From the NCBI GenBank assembly GCA_904063045.1, contig CAJFCJ010000007.1, positions 4,223,404-4,287,403 of the forward strand: DNA of 64,000 nucleotides, read 5' to 3'. Source of the DNA: Dimorphilus gyrociliatus. Its lineage: Eukaryota > Annelida > Polychaeta > Dinophilidae. The notes under the pieces are model-generated. The model made no database searches. It saw only the letters and a list, made by a program, of their open reading frames with translations, and had not been told where the DNA came from. The position numbers and the translations under genes were made by a program. Shown piece after piece: positions 20,830 to 35,217 of this stretch; within the stretch, counting starts at the first letter, position 1, and each line of letters starts with the position of its first letter.

Positions 20830-22894
20830 TTATTTGTTCGACAGTTTTATATCTGACAAATAAACTTCTTCGCTATTTCCATATTCAAGAAACTTGACCA
20901 CGCAGGTATTTTCTCCAACAGCCTCAATTTTTGCATTGTAAAACTATGTTTAGACAAAAAGAAGAAATTATTTAGTGGCACAAAATAAAAAGTTGATAAA
21001 GTTTAATATTATTAAAGTTTTTTTTACCTGGTTGTCTTCCCAATACTTTGCTAAGCAATTTTCGCCAATACTGGGTATTCCTTGACGAGGATTCCTTCGT
21101 CCTCTCTTTCCGTTTTGATCGTTTCTTCTCCTACCTGGATTCCGGGATCCAGGATTAAATGGATCAGCATCCCAATGGCCGAAATCTTGGTCATTAGCTG
21201 GTGTTTGTTTTTGAACAGGAGGAGCATGTTCTTTCATGTTATGTAAATTTGGAAAAGAGGCGTTGTAGTTTGAATCACTTGCTGCGGCATTAAATCCTCC
21301 ACTTCTTGGAGTGAAATGAGCTGTTTTTACGAAATTCTTCTTTTGTCTACCATATCTACCACCCCCTTTGTCTTGATTTCTCTCATAACGTTCAGATGGC
21401 TCATATGATTTATATTGTTGACTATCGTTCGAGACACTCTTAGGCTTTTTATCATCTGGAAGGAAATCGAATAAAGTAGCAGCTGCATTTTTTGGTCTTG
21501 AGTAATGATGCATGGTTTCGTCGTCTTCCCTCTTTTCTCTTCGACTACGTCCAGTAAATTTTCTCTCGTTCTTTTCATGTTGTTGAAGCGCAGTCTTTTT
21601 CTTTACGTTTAGCGAGACTTTATCTAATGAAGCACCAACTTTTTCGACACTAGCTGGATCGACCTAAGAAAATAGGGTTTATATTATAAGTTTATAAACA
21701 TATAAATAAAAACCTTTTTTCCCGAAAATTTCTTTTTTGACTCCTGAGCAGCCACATCAGCAATATGAGCTTTTCTAGCTGCTTGAAATTCAGCATCTTC
21801 TTGAACAGGTGTGCTGGTTTGATTTGTTGCTTCAAGAGAACGAAAATTACTGTTGTGTTTTGGAGATGGTCGTTGTTGAAAATTCTTTCGTAATCTCTGC
21901 GAAAAAGGCACAAATTGGGGTGCACCATGGGAAGAAAAATGTCTAGATTGGGAGGCTAGTGCCTTTTTTAAACGCCAATTGTCAGCTAAAGTTTCCACTT
22001 CTCCTCCCAATAATTGACAGTTGCGATCATTTAGTAAAAGTATAGCAGATCGCACGGTAATAGGTCCCTTCAAAAGCATCTTCATTCCAGGAATTGTTCC
22101 AAGGCTACATTAAAAACAAGTATAATTTATCATTTAAAAGGGCTGGTTAAGTATTTTTCAACCTTAGATTTTTTATTGGTGTCAAACAAATCGCTTGAAC
22201 AGTTGTATGGCCGTCACTGAGTGATATTCTAAAGAGGGGTGGTGCAACACCAGATTCTTCGTTATCCTTCGGAGATGATATATTCCGTATTTTGGCAATT
22301 TGAAGTACAGATTTTCCTTCAAACTGTCAACATTATGTTTCTTATTATTATTTCTTACATGCTAAATAATTATTACATAATAATATATACAATTAAAATA
22401 TAACTGATTATAATTGTCGTAGACTTCAAAGTTAATTAAATAACCTACTTTTTCTTGTTTACCACGTGTCCAGTCATCTTGAAATTGTTTTTCCCCAGAA
22501 TGCTTCAGATCGTACTAGACAGTTGAAAGTTGTAAAATAAATTAGAACACGCTTTTGGAGCTAAATTGAAACCTTACATTCAGAGCTTTCTTAATCACAC
22601 TTGAAACATGTTCTCCTCCACATAATTCTGTAACCCATCCTTCTTTCAAGTGCCTATTACAGATAATCGGATAAAAATAAAGTAATTAAGAATATTAATT
22701 AAGAAAGTACATTACTTCTAGTGAAACGAATATAAAGAACTTGTTGAAAATTTCGCACAATTGATTTCAACTACTTTTTATCTTTTAAAAGCTTATTAAA
22801 GTCTTTATTTTTCACCTACTCTGTACTTTTTAAAATAAAGCCATAGCATTTCTACTCACCAGCCGGCATCACGCAGTTTTTGGTGGACAGACAT
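20830..22894 (-). CDS. TDRD3: Tudor domain-containing protein 3
   Basis: Scaffold that binds methylarginine marks and topoisomerase TOP3B, acting in transcription and mRNP regulation. The start at 22892-22894 (MSVHQKLRDAGW) opens the N-terminal DUF1767/OB fold. It continues through exons near 22580-22655 (HLKEGWVTELCGGEH) and 22200-22330 (VLQIAKIRNISSPKDNEESG), then GPITVRSAILLLNDRNCQLLGGEVE at 22000-22080. The middle is disordered and includes APQFVPFSQR, an RG/Arg-rich stretch and DPFNPGSRNPG. The Tudor domain is split over the last two exons: GENCLAKYWEDN at about 21025-21070, then FYNAKIEAVGENTCVVKFLEYGN and EEVYLSDIK, with the stop at 20830-20832. Aromatic cage residues (Y, W, F, Y) are present. 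A UBA domain is not obvious. Exact borders of the central exons are approximate. Confidence 0.88.
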
Positions 22895-23279
22895 TGCATC
22901 CGTAGACGCAGATGCGAATAAATTTGAGGACGTCTAACATATGAATAGATCTGGACAATCTATAAGATATTGGTGAAACTTGACGCAAGTAGTTTAAAAG
23001 GTTAATCATTTGACTAAGTCAAATTAATGGATACTAGATCCTTTCCTTCAATAAACTCTTTGATTTATATATTTTTTTGTTAATCTTATTAAGAGTCTTT
23101 GTTTGTTAAAAATTTATCCTTTATATGTAAAAGCTTAAATGAATGAATGAATTTTGTTTGTAAAAGAAGTTTCTTAGTCAAATGAACAAATAATATAGAC
23201 TTTTTAAGTAAAAAAAAATTGTCAATCAAAATTTAGCCATACCACTTTGGCTGAAATAATTCGGCTTGAGTGATAATGA

Positions 23280-25913
23280 GTGCATGAGCAGAAGATGGGG
23301 ACAAAACGTCGAAAAATACCTGAAGTGCCTAGTGCAGATCCAGTGAAAAAACGATCAAAAAGCACAAAATCACATTCCCAAGTATCAAATAGCAGTTTTA
23401 TTTGGATTCTGATCCTGTCATCTATTCCCTTGGTGTTGATTTACGGGGCTTTTACCTGGTATTCATACTATCTTTCAACTCTGGTTATAGAGCCATTTAG
23501 TGGAGAAAATGTCATTCAGAGTTCTCGTAATACGCAAAATATAGAATGGGGAACTTTCCGACCGAACACGTACTTCGGTATCAAAGCAAAAATGCCAAAA
23601 TCGCCTATATTTGGGTTGATGTGGATGCCTCAATTTGGTGCGACAGAGAGGCCGCCCCCGATAAGGCATTGGTGTGATCAAGGGGACGGTATACTGAAGT
23701 ATGGCTGGACCAAACACGATGGAGAAAACTTTGGACGACAAGAAATATATGATAAATGGCTTGTACTTGTTACAGATTTCGTTCGAGTTGAATCTGGTTG
23801 GAAAGCTCGAGTTCGAGTGAAACCAAAGGTAAGTCTAACAGCATAAATAGATTATAAAACTATCTATCTAAATGAGACATATTTATAAATCTAATCTTTA
23901 AACTCAACATTCCAGCCGGGTATGGAACAAGGTGTCTTCTCGCTGTTCTTTTACGTAGCAATAGAAAATGATGGAGAACTCCTTCTCGATATAAATAAGA
24001 GAAATTTGAAATCTGTATCTGGTCGAACTAATAGTATCGGTTCATTTTCTTTAGAGTTCCCTACTGCGGAAAATGTAATACATCACGACTACCTTGAAAC
24101 CTTAACACCAGGCTTTCATCAGTTAAAAGAAGGACTTATTAATGGTATGGTTCTTAAGAAATTCAGAAACAACGATGAAAAGTATATAGCGTTGAATGGT
24201 CTTGTTGTTCCGGAAGAATTCCAAAAGTATCCCAGGAATTTTGTAGTCAAACAATACACTTTTAAAGGTAGCTTTGATATGGAAGTTCACTTTCAATCTA
24301 GTCCAGTCCCTAGTGATGGAGATGAAACATTTGATGATATTTTTAATAAATTTGCTACAAATTTTGACAAGAAATTCGAGGAAACATTCCAACTTAAGAA
24401 AAAAAACTATGATGATGCAATGATCAACTTTGCAAAAGCAACCCTATCCAATCTACTTGGTGGAATTGGTTATTTTCATGGTTCAAGTAGAGTTAAAAGT
24501 AAACACGTTAAAGAAGAGCCTTTAGATTATTGGGAAGCTCCTCTGCTTACAGCGGTTCCATCAAGATCATTCTTCCCAAGAGGTAAATAGTACATGTTTA
24601 TTATAAGAATCCTTATCTAATCGTAAAAATTTCTCATCAATTTATCTCTTCATCATTTGTACAGGGTTTTTATGGGATGAAGGTTTTCACAATCTCGTTA
24701 TTTCAAGATGGAACCCAGATATATCCAAATCAATTTTAGGTTATTGGATGGATTTAATGAATAACGAAGGCTGGATTCCACGTGAACAAATTTTGGGTGT
24801 AGAAGCAAGGGCAAAAGTACCCGATGAATTTGTTATTCAGCACAATGAGAATGCAAATCCCCCAACAATTATTTTGCCTTTGGAATATTTGATGAATTCT
24901 GGATTTTTAGATCAATCTTATCTTAATAGAATTTATCCAAGACTAGTAAGATGGTATGATTGGTTTAATAAAACTCAAACAGGAGATTTACCAGGTAATA
25001 TTTTTGGAATCGTTTCTAATGTTTTTAGCTATCTCTTTCATTATTTTTAGGATCCTATCGATGGAGGGGAAGAGACGAGAAAACTAAAAGAGAGTTGAAT
25101 CCCAAGACTTTAACTTCTGGCTTAGATGATTATCCAAGATCTTCAAATCCTTCAGATAATGAGAGACATCTAGATTTACGTTGTTGGATGCTGTTGGCCT
25201 CTAAAGTTATGGGAAATATTGCAGAAAAGATTGATAAGGATGCAAAGCACTATAAGGCAACGTACGATTATTTGATGGATGAAGATCTGCTAAACAATTT
25301 ACACTGGAGTGATAAAATGAAAAGATATGCTGATTACGGTTTACATAGTGATAGAGTGACTTTAGTTCGACCTAAGCCAAAACAACCCAATCCTCATGTA
25401 CGACTTGAAAAAGAAAGAGTCTTCAAATCTGAGCCTAAAAATCAATACGTTGATAAAACCTTTGGCTATTTAAGCTTATTTCCATTCGCAATGAAAATGT
25501 TTAAACCAGATTCAGATAAGTTACAATGGATATTGAGAGATTTACGAGATGAGAATTTGCTATGGACCAAATACGGATTGAGATCTCTTGCGAAGTCATC
25601 TCCATTGTATAAGAAGTATAATACAGAACACGATCCACCATATTGGAGGGGTGCCATTTGGATAAACATGAATTATATGGTTGTGAATGCTTTACATCAT
25701 TATTCAAAAATTGAAGGACCATACCAGGATTCTTCTAAAAAATTGTATTCTGAATTACGTAAGAATTTGATAGATAATATCTTCAAGCAATACGACCGAA
25801 GTGGCTTTGTTTGGGAAAATTATGATGATGCAACTGGGGTCGGAAAAGGATGTCATCCTTTTACCGGTTGGTCAAGTCTAGTGATAAACCTTATGGGAGA
25901 ATTGTATTATTAG
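23280..25913 (+). CDS. MOGS: Mannosyl-oligosaccharide glucosidase (glucosidase I, GH63)
   Basis: ER enzyme that removes the outermost glucose from N-glycan precursors. Exons 23280-23828, 23916-24582, 24665-24994 and 25051-25913 give 802 residues; human MOGS has 837. It is a type II membrane protein: a basic cytoplasmic tail (KKRSKS), then a helix at about residues 39-60 (FIWILILSSIPLVLIYGAF). Conserved blocks are WGTFRPNTYFGIK, SPIFGLMWM, YGWTKHDGENFGRQ, then FPRGFLWDEGFHNLVI, GWIPREQILGVEA, and near the C-terminus PYWRGAIWINMNYMVVNALHHY and GKGCHPFTGWSSLV. Acidic residues in the WDEGFH and PFTGWS regions are in the catalytic domain. The start could equally be the second Met (residue 6). Confidence 0.95.
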
Positions 25914-26474
25914 ACTGTTGAATCTTTGTTTTTGTAAATTAAAAAGGAAATGCTGTTTTTTTTTCAAGCTTAAAAAAAAAATGTTCGCTAAGCCTCTTAG
26001 CCTCTTAAACATATTAGAATTCAATTCGCATTGACACAATAAAAAATGTTTGTTGCGTTTAATTAACAAAAAAAGATCAAAAGTTTTCAAGCGCTCCATA
26101 CATATATAATTCTGATATTTGATTTTAGGACAAGTATTATTTGCATCAAACTAAAGAGGTATTATGGCAGCAAAACATCTTACTCAATACATTACACTCG
26201 ACATATATAAGACAAGACATACAAAGACATATTTTTTTGGGATGATTTCGTGCTTGTTAGACATAAAGTACAACAAAAAAAAGTATTGATAGATAATTAA
26301 TTGTTAATCATCTTAAATGATATTCAAAGCCAGAGAGAAACATAGTTTTTAAGGATACGGTAAAAAAAAATACAAACGATACAAATTGAGAAATCAGTTT
26401 AATAAACTGGGTACGTTGATAAACATTTGCCTTACTTAGCCTATAAAATATGAGGCGGTGATAATACAATTTCT
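25914..26474. other. Convergent 3' region of MOGS and Elongin C
   Basis: No gene seen. Contains both 3' UTRs, several poly-A/poly-T runs and AATAAA at about 26039. Confidence 0.45.
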
Positions 26475-26909
<435 letters not shown>

Positions 26910-27171
26910 TTAGTCTTTGTGAACAAAAAATATAAGCTTATAAGGAAAATTTTAAATGATGATGTTCTTTATAGGTTTAAGATATTATTAAATTTGAAAA
27001 AAATAACCCTTTGTTTAACTTAAATACGATAAACCACTAAACAATGAAACGTGAATATCCTATGACAGTTTTTTTAATTGTAATCCCGAAATATTCCGAA
27101 GCTTTGAGAAATCAACTTACCAGTTTTTAATTGTTTGTGATCTCGGATGTTTGTATAAATTTAGCTGAACT

Positions 27172-30100
27172 ATGGAGTCTATGCCGTCTTTAGAAGACAC
27201 CCTTAAAGCTTTAAATGCACTATATAACAACCCTGACACTTCTGTGAAAGAAGAGGCCAATTGCTGGCTCGAAAAACTTCAAAAATCTGTAAGTGACCCT
27301 GTTATCGCTCAAACTCAATACCGAATTTAGCAATCTTCAGGTGTATGCTTGGAAACTGGCCGATCAACTTTTGCAGACCCATTGTAACCTTGAATCATGC
27401 TATTTTGCCTCTCAAACAATGAGATCAAAAGTAAGTTAGAATTCTTTTTTTTTCGATAATTTTCTCATCCAAGTCAAACAATCAACCAGATGCAATATGC
27501 TTTTCACGAGTTACCTCCTGAATCTCACAATGTACGTATTAACTATTTTAATGATAAACTAATATTAATTATTCAATATTATAGTCGCTTAAGGAGTCTT
27601 TACTAATACACGTTAGTAGAATAAGTTCAGAAACCCCTCCGGCCATAAACACTCAAGTAAGGCTTTGATTATATTCTTTATTACCCAATTATTTAATATT
27701 TATTATTTTTAATTGCTACAGTTGTGTTTAGCGTTAGCAGATTTAGTTTTACAAATGCCGTCTTGGAACCATTCTTTGACAGAAATTATGAATAAGTGAT
27801 GACATTTAATCGATAAATCAAAAATGTTTTTTTTAACAATTATGCTTTCTAGGTTCGATTCAGCAGAACAGCATATGAATTTTTTATTGGAATTCTTAGT
27901 TGTTTTACCGGAAGAGGTTAGAAAATTAGCTGCGTATTTAAGTTTGCAATAATGTTTCTACTTTGTTTATCCTTTTAGCTAACATTTAGCAGGCATTTAA
28001 AACTGGGTGCCAATAGGCGAAATGAGCTGATGGAGGAGTTTGATCAATGTGCAGAAAGAGTTGCTGAATACTTGGCAACTTGCATAAGAATCAATAATAC
28101 TAAGCAATTGGGCTTGACATATAAATGTATCGGCAGTTGGTTCTCTATTGGGGATAAGTTTCACAGAGAAGTGGTTCAAAAGAATCTACTACATGCTGCA
28201 TTTCACACACTTGTCGACGAACGTACACCGTCATCTCTTCACGAACTGGCTGCTGATAGTATCTGCTCGGCACTGTATTCGTGCGAGGTATGTATTATAT
28301 TTTGAACAAAAAATATTAAACGTGGCCATGTAAAAAATGCTACTTAATTGTTTTTAGGATGTCGAAAGGCGGTCGCAATTGGTAAATTTAATATTTGATC
28401 GAGTTTCGGAATTAATGCAACCGTTTCTCATGACTGTTGCCAGGGAAGATTATGACAAGTTAGCTATTTTTTTATATACTTTTGAATAAAAACTAAATAT
28501 TTTCTCCATTGAAGGTCAATGAATTTCTGTAGAATATTTACTGAATTGGGTGAAACACTAATGGAGAAAATGGTTCATTCACCTAATAAGGTTAAATATA
28601 TTATTTTTTCAACTAGCAATATTAACTCTATAAAAAAGTTTTCTTTCTTTTACAGGGCTTTGGCTCTCTACAAACTTTAGAACTAATTTTGTTATGTGTC
28701 GGTCATCATCAATATGAAGTAATTTAGAATTATATAATAAGAATGACAATATAATTATCGTTTTATAAATAGGTGGCCTTGATTACCTATAATTTTTGGT
28801 TTCGTTTAGCCGAATGTTTATATAAAAAAGACGACGATGAAGTTATTAATCATTTTAAACCGTATATTGGTAGGCTAATTACGGCTCTTAGCAGGCATTG
28901 TCAAATGGATTCGGATTATGTAAGCTTTTAATTAGTTTAAACTAAGAAATTAACTATCTTATAATATTTGAATTTAAGGATTCTCTTTTGGAAGAAAAGA
29001 GCGATTTTGGTGATTTCCGAGTAAAGACTATTGAATTAGTGAAGGATGTTGTTTTTATAGTTTCTTCTTCCGCTGTTATGATGCAAGTTGGTATACTTTG
29101 ATTGATTGAACAATTTTTAACTATTCTCAATTAATCATATTTGTTTTCTATCTTTAAACAGATGTTTGATATCGTAAAATCCTCCAACTTAAGTCAATGG
29201 AATATCTGTGAATCAGCTATTTTTATTATGTCGGCTATTGCTCGTAACATTGTGCCGTAAGTATTGAGATGTCAAGTTTGTTATATATAGGGATAGTTGA
29301 TTAAAGAAAAGCGAATTTAACAGGAAGGAGAATGTTATCATGCCACCAATTTTACAATTTGCCATAAACCTCTTTAACCAAGATATACATATTGCACTTA
29401 GATATGTATGTTTACAATTTATTGGTCAAATTGGCGAATGGTTAAATAAGCATCCAGAATATCTACGTAAGAATGAATAAATATTTATTAATTATGTTTT
29501 TAATTTTCTTCCCGTTAAATTAGAAACTGTTGTACAAATTTTGTTATCATCACTGGAAAATAGAGAACTAATGGCAGTATCTTGTCAAGCTTTGCAATAT
29601 TTATGCGAAAATTGTAGTTCTCATATGGTACCGCACATGGATGGCTTATTACAACTGTCCAGCTCATTACCTGCTCAACATTTATCAACTGAAGGAACTG
29701 AAGCACTTTTAAGAGGTTTTACAAATTAGATATTGATACTTATCTTTAAAGCCATTTGAAAAAAGTCGATAAAACTCAATTAAATTCTAACAGGAACTGC
29801 GGCTGTCTTATCCAAGCTACCTCATGAGCAAATCAAACAAGCTTTGTTAATCTTGTGTGAACAACAACTAATTCCACTTCAAAAAGTACTCTTTGTTACT
29901 TTCTATATAATTTTCATATAAATTACACTCGTTCATATAAAAAATAATGTGAACAATTTTACGTTACAGTTGGTGGAGCAACCTAACGTTAAAACAGATC
30001 CAACTTCTTATATAGATCGCCTTTCTACTCTATTTCGAGCTACTCGTGTTAAACCTAATAGTCTTGAACATCCTGCTTGTCCTGCAATTGGCCAGTGTTG

Positions 30101-30988
30101 GCCTATTATATCGGCATGTTGTGAAAAATGGGCCGCCAATGTGAAAATAAGTGAAACTTCTTGCCGTTGTATTCGTTTTATGGTTCGATGTATTGGTCAT
30201 CAGACAGGAGTATGGTTAGGAGAGTCCGTAGCTAATCTTGTGGTGAAGTTATACGGCGGTCATAAACATAGCTGTTTTTTGTATTTGGCTTCAGTTTTAA
30301 TTGATGAGATGGGGTCAAATGAGCAGTATACACATGGATTGGTCGGGTTAGTATCAGCTCTATCAAATTCAGCTTTGGAGCAGTTGGGTAAAGGAGAAAA
30401 TGCTCTGAGAGACAATCCCGATACGGTAGACGATTTCTTTCGTATGTGCCTTCGACTAGTTCAAAAAGTCCCTGAGGCTTTCTTTGGGTGTGAAGCTGCT
30501 GAAATGATTGTTTCTTGTGCAACAGTGGCAGCTAAATTGGATCATAGAGATGCTAATTCTTCCGTTTGTAAATTCTTTGGCCAATTAGTCGATTGCGCAT
30601 CCAGTGGTATGCCAGCAGCAAGGCAACTACTTCTCAAACATGGACCTTTCTACGTTCAGAACGTAATTCATGCTTGTATCTTTGATTTCCCTAGTTATAT
30701 GATAGCAGGAACAGCTGAAATTCTCTTCGATATAATTGAACTCGAGCGACAATTAATGACTCAGTGGATAGGAAATGCCTTATCATCTCTTCCCATCACA
30801 AATTCTTCTGGAAGTGTTACAGTTACACAAGAACAGGTTGTTGATTTTAAAACTCAGTTTATCAGGTAAGGAAAGTTTAAGCTTCTTTGATTTACTTAAT
30901 AACACTTGTGTTTTATTTATGTTATAGCGCACAAGACTTTAAAACACTCTCAAGAGCAATACGGGAATTCAGATCTTTGTATCTTTGA
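27172..30988 (+). CDS. TNPO3: Transportin-3 (importin-beta family, SR-protein import)
   Basis: Karyopherin that imports SR splicing factors into the nucleus. About sixteen exons with very short introns cover the whole family length. The order follows human TNPO3: ALYNNPDTSVKEEANCWLEK at the start, then SCYFASQTMRSKMQYAFHELP, ALADLVLQMPSW, RANRRNEL-type HEAT linker, YEVALITYNFWFRLAECLY, a long uninterrupted exon 29971-30866, and the terminal exon ending TLSRAIREFRSLYL with the stop at 30986-30988. Diagnostic blocks include SCRCIRFMVRCIG, HKHSCFLYLASVLIDE, DNPDTVDDFFRM and DHRDANSSVCKFFGQL. Most exons are too short to show as open frames, and their individual borders are approximate. Confidence 0.95.
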
Positions 30989-31373
30989 CTTTTGTTTGCT
31001 TGCACAAGTTTTCCTCTTTTTTTTGTTATATCGATGTTCATTAGGATAATAATCATAGTCTGCAGAGTATTGTAATCCAGTATTTCAACTACCCTCCCTC
31101 TAGGATTATTTGTATACAACATACAAGTCAAGAAGCCTAAGACCAAGAACATTTTCAACCGCTCTTATTAAAAGTTTTGTTCAGTCTTTAACTTATCAAG
31201 ACACATAGCTACGCTAATGTTAAATGAATAAAATAACTCCTCTCATTGGTAAAAATAATCGAATCACGATCAAAGATGTATTTTCCATCTAGGAAGTGGA
31301 ATCTCTAATTAAAATAGTCATAACAAATTTTGCATGTTTATCTTTAACTTAAAACAGAAGGTCAAGAAAAAAA
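30989..31373. other. Convergent 3' region of TNPO3 and LONP2
   Basis: Both 3' ends. AATAAA-like strings occur near 31228. No gene recognised. Confidence 0.4.
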
Positions 31374-34300
31374 TCAAAGTTTACTGAGAATTGAATCGCT
31401 TAGTGTTTCACTTTTCTGCAACTTAGGAAAAGTTTGGTCAAAAGCGTATAGGATTACCTCTCGGACATTTTTAACGAAAACAAACTCGATATCATCCTGC
31501 AAAAATAAGCATAGATCAAAATTAAAGCAAGATTATTAGAGACTTTCAGCTCACCTTTACACTTTGTGGTACTTTTACCAAATTCTTTTCATTCTTTTCT
31601 GGTAAGATGACTCGGCGAATTCCAGCTTGGTGGGCAGCAATGACTTTTTCTTTGATTCCGCCGACGGGAAGAACGTAACCTCGAAGAGTTAATTCTCCGG
31701 TCATGGCTGTTCTGGAACGAACTACTTTATCTGTAAAGAGCGATACGAGCACTGTTACTATTGTAACTCCTGCAGATGGTCCATCTTTCGGAACAGCTCC
31801 TGCCGGAAAGTGAATATGAACGTCACTCTTTTCAACTGTTTCTGTGACAATATCCAAGAGTGGAGCATGTGACTTTAGCCAGTTTAGGGCTAGAGTAGCA
31901 CTTTCCTTCATTACATCTCCTAGTTGCCCAGTTAAAGTTAGCTTTCCTGTACCAGTGATACGAGATGCCTCAACATACATTATTTTTCCACCAACTGATG
32001 TCCAAGCCAATCCAATTGCAACCCCAGGTTGGGTAACGCTTTCCCACTTCTCGTATTCAAAATTCTCCGGCTACAAATCATAGCTGTTACCGAAAGATAT
32101 TGTAAAAAGCTTGAAATATTTACCCCCAATATTTGATTGATTTCTGTCACATCAAGTGTGAAATTAGATGCCTCAGGATTTTTACTTTCTGCAACTTTAA
32201 CCGCAATAGAGCGACAAACAGCTGCAATTTGCCTGTCCAGGTTCCTAACGCCGGCTTCAAGGGTGTACTTGTTGACTAAAAATTTGCATTAGAGTTGATT
32301 ACATGAGTTAATATATGAGCATTTCGGAAACTTACTTATTTCCATTAAGGCTTCATCTGTAAATGTAAGATTTTTATCGGTTAATCCATGTTCCTGTAAC
32401 TGTTTCTTTATGAGATGTCTCTTGGAGATATGCAGTTTATCATCTCTTGTATACCCTGGTACTGTGATTACTTCCATTCTATCAAGAAGCGGCCCTGGAA
32501 TAGTACTCTGTTGATTTGCTGTTGCTACAAAGAGCACTTGAGAAAGGTCAAAAGGGGTATTAACATAACTTTACGAGTTAAGGAATCCTTTATAGGTTAT
32601 TGTTAGAAAAAAAAATAAAGAGAATAACATAGGCTAAGGATACTGATCAGTAAAAGAAAAATTTTGAGCCGGATCTAAAACTTCAAGAAGCGCTGCAGCC
32701 GGATCACCATGAATGCCTCGACCCAATTTGTCAATTTCATCCAAAAGTATCACTGGATTTTTGGTCCCTGCTTGTTTAATCCCTTGAATAATTCGGCCAG
32801 GCATAGAACCGATATAAGTTCTTCGATGACCACGAATATCAGATTGATCGCTACAACCTCCCAGAGCAATTCTTTATTTTAACAAAACGAAGTTTTAGAG
32901 TGAAATTTTTAAATACTTTTAACACTAAAATTTAATCGACAGAGGTATACCTATGAAATTTCCTTCCAAGAGTTTTTGCTATGCTTTGACCAACACTAGT
33001 CTTGCCAACACCGGGTGGTCCAATAAAGCACAAAATTGGACCCCTTAATGAATTTTTTAAACGTCTGACAGCCAAATATTCAACAACACGCTTCTTTAAG
33101 TCGTCTAAGCCATAGTGATCTTCATCTAAATCCATCCTATTGGGAATAATGAAAAAGAATGTATTGATTTGATTGCAATAAAGGAAAATATATTTTTATT
33201 TGAATAACTTTGCTTTTTCAATATTTAAAGAATCTGTAGTTGACTTATTCCAGGGTAGATCAGCCATTAATTCCAGGTAATTTCTTTTAAAAAAGAGATG
33301 AGATTTCAGTACTAAATAATGTTTCGTTTTTGCTTTACCTTAACATTGCGTGTTCTGGCATTGCTGGAGGCATCTTCTTCAATCTCTTTAATTCCCTATC
33401 AGCAATTTTCTTTGCTGCTTCAGGTAATCCTGCATTTCTGAAGATTTTTTTAGGACAATTAAATTCGTATAAGAAAACTTGTACTTAAAATTGTATAGAT
33501 ATATGTATATATTAATATATATATTTACGATAATTTCTCATCTAAGTCTTCCGTATCATCTTCATCATTTGATCGACCTGGTAATCTAGTATCAATACGT
33601 CGCCCTCCTCGAATAGCAATTATAGAATCTTTGTCTTTTGGTGGTCGTTTTATTGATTCTAATGCTTCGATTTGTTTTTGGACAAGAGGAAGTAAACGAC
33701 TGATTCTTTTGTTTAAATCAATGGCGTCTAATATGCTTAATTTTTCATTGTGAGATGCTTGAACTAAGCTTAAACTAGCTGTTATATCTGGTAACTGGTT
33801 GTTTGGAACTTCCGATAAAATTTTCTGTTGAAATATCCGTCAAATAGTATATAATAACAAACAAAAATAAAAAATACCTTCATTTTTTGTAGAACGTTTG
33901 GGGATAAATTGAGCATATCAACTAATGTGTTAGCCTTGTTTCTTAATTCTTCTATAAGATTTGTAACGTTTTCTTCGAGAACTTCGTGATCTTCGGGCAA
34001 ATGATCTAGTTGAGTAACTGCTGCGACAACATAGGGTGTTTCTTGAATAATGGAGTCGATCTTGAATCTACATAATCCTTGAACTAATAGAGTATAGGAA
34101 GTTCGTGGCCAGTTTGTACCAGTCACCTGAACAACAACTGCGGCAACTCCGATAGGATGTAAAAGAAGGTCATCTGATGTTTGGGTCTGTATTTTGAATA
34201 TATAATTAAAGATGTTTAGTCTCAAGTTTCAGAACTTTACGGTATTATCAGTGTACTCTGAAGGTACTACTCCAACAATTGTGCTTGCCAATGTATTCCT

Positions 34301-34497
34301 ACCAAGAATTTTGCTCTGCACCAAGTTTAAACTGAATTGTTGTAAAAACAAAATTAGGGATTTTAAACAATCCTTGTTGGTAGGACCTACTTTTTTGTTG
34401 ATTGAACAGGAAGACGCATATTTGTTCCTGGAAGAAGTACTTTATTAACCGATAAAATCGGCAATCTTCTAGGAATTGCTATCTCCGTACTCGACAT
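31374..34497 (-). CDS. LONP2: Peroxisomal Lon protease homologue 2
   Basis: ATP-dependent serine protease of the peroxisomal matrix that processes and removes imported enzymes. The multi-exon gene starts at 34495-34497 ([15 protein letters not shown], then [10 protein letters not shown]). The Lon N-domain continues with [20 protein letters not shown]. The AAA+ module has [20 protein letters not shown] (Walker A), [29 protein letters not shown] (Walker B) and [18 protein letters not shown]. The protease domain has [17 protein letters not shown] with the catalytic Ser, and [17 protein letters not shown] with the catalytic Lys. The last exon ends in Ser-Lys-Leu before the stop at 31374-31376, a canonical PTS1 signal, which separates it from mitochondrial LONP1. 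Followed on the same strand by TMEM222 upstream. Confidence 0.96.
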
Positions 34498-35217
34498 TTT
34501 TAGACTATTTTAAAAATTTTATGTTCCAGTTTTCGTCCTCTGTCGCTGGTAAAATGCTGCATATGTTAGGCTAGGAAACCAGATGTTTTTGCAGACGATC
34601 TTGTCTGGTTCGTAAACACTAGCGGTTTTAAACACAAAAATAATAGTAACCGCTATGATTTATTTCATACTTTCCAAAAAATTTACCTTATTGAAGTATT
34701 GATTATACATTTTAACCAACTTAAAAGATTTTTCAATTCTTTATACAGCTAGTATTTAATATTTAACTTAGAACCCATATTATCCATATTATCGCTCATA
34801 TATTTTAGAATATTTCTCAGCTATAATTCACACTACATTCCTTATTTAATTAAATTTGGATCTTTGTATAGACTGCATAGTTATAAATAAAATAAATTTA
34901 TAGCTTAAAAAACTTTTTATAAAAACTGGAAAACAAAAAAAGAGCAATAACATTCTATATCAATAATTGTATTTACATTTTTAAAAATGAATACAGAACT
35001 CAATAAATATTTACTTGATTAATGTAAAATTTAGTAAAAGTAAAAAAGAAACAATAAAGTATGATCTTTGATTTAGAAAGTAAAAAATGTTTAGCTTTTA
35101 TTTTATATGACAAGGATAAAATAACTCGAATTTTTATTTACTGCTTTCACAACACCAAAAGTGTTTTCTCATCAAGATTAACTTTTTAACAATCTGTTCG
35201 TACCCTTCAAATGATAT
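34498..35217. other. Intergenic region upstream of LONP2
   Basis: 720 nt, strongly AT-rich, containing the LONP2 promoter near its left end and the TMEM222 3' UTR at its right. A GTAAACA heptamer occurs near 34611. No gene seen. Confidence 0.45.

Noticed and set aside
34611-34617. GTAAACA upstream of LONP2
   Set aside because: Same heptamer as at ciliary genes but next to a peroxisomal gene; kept as a reminder of the chance rate.
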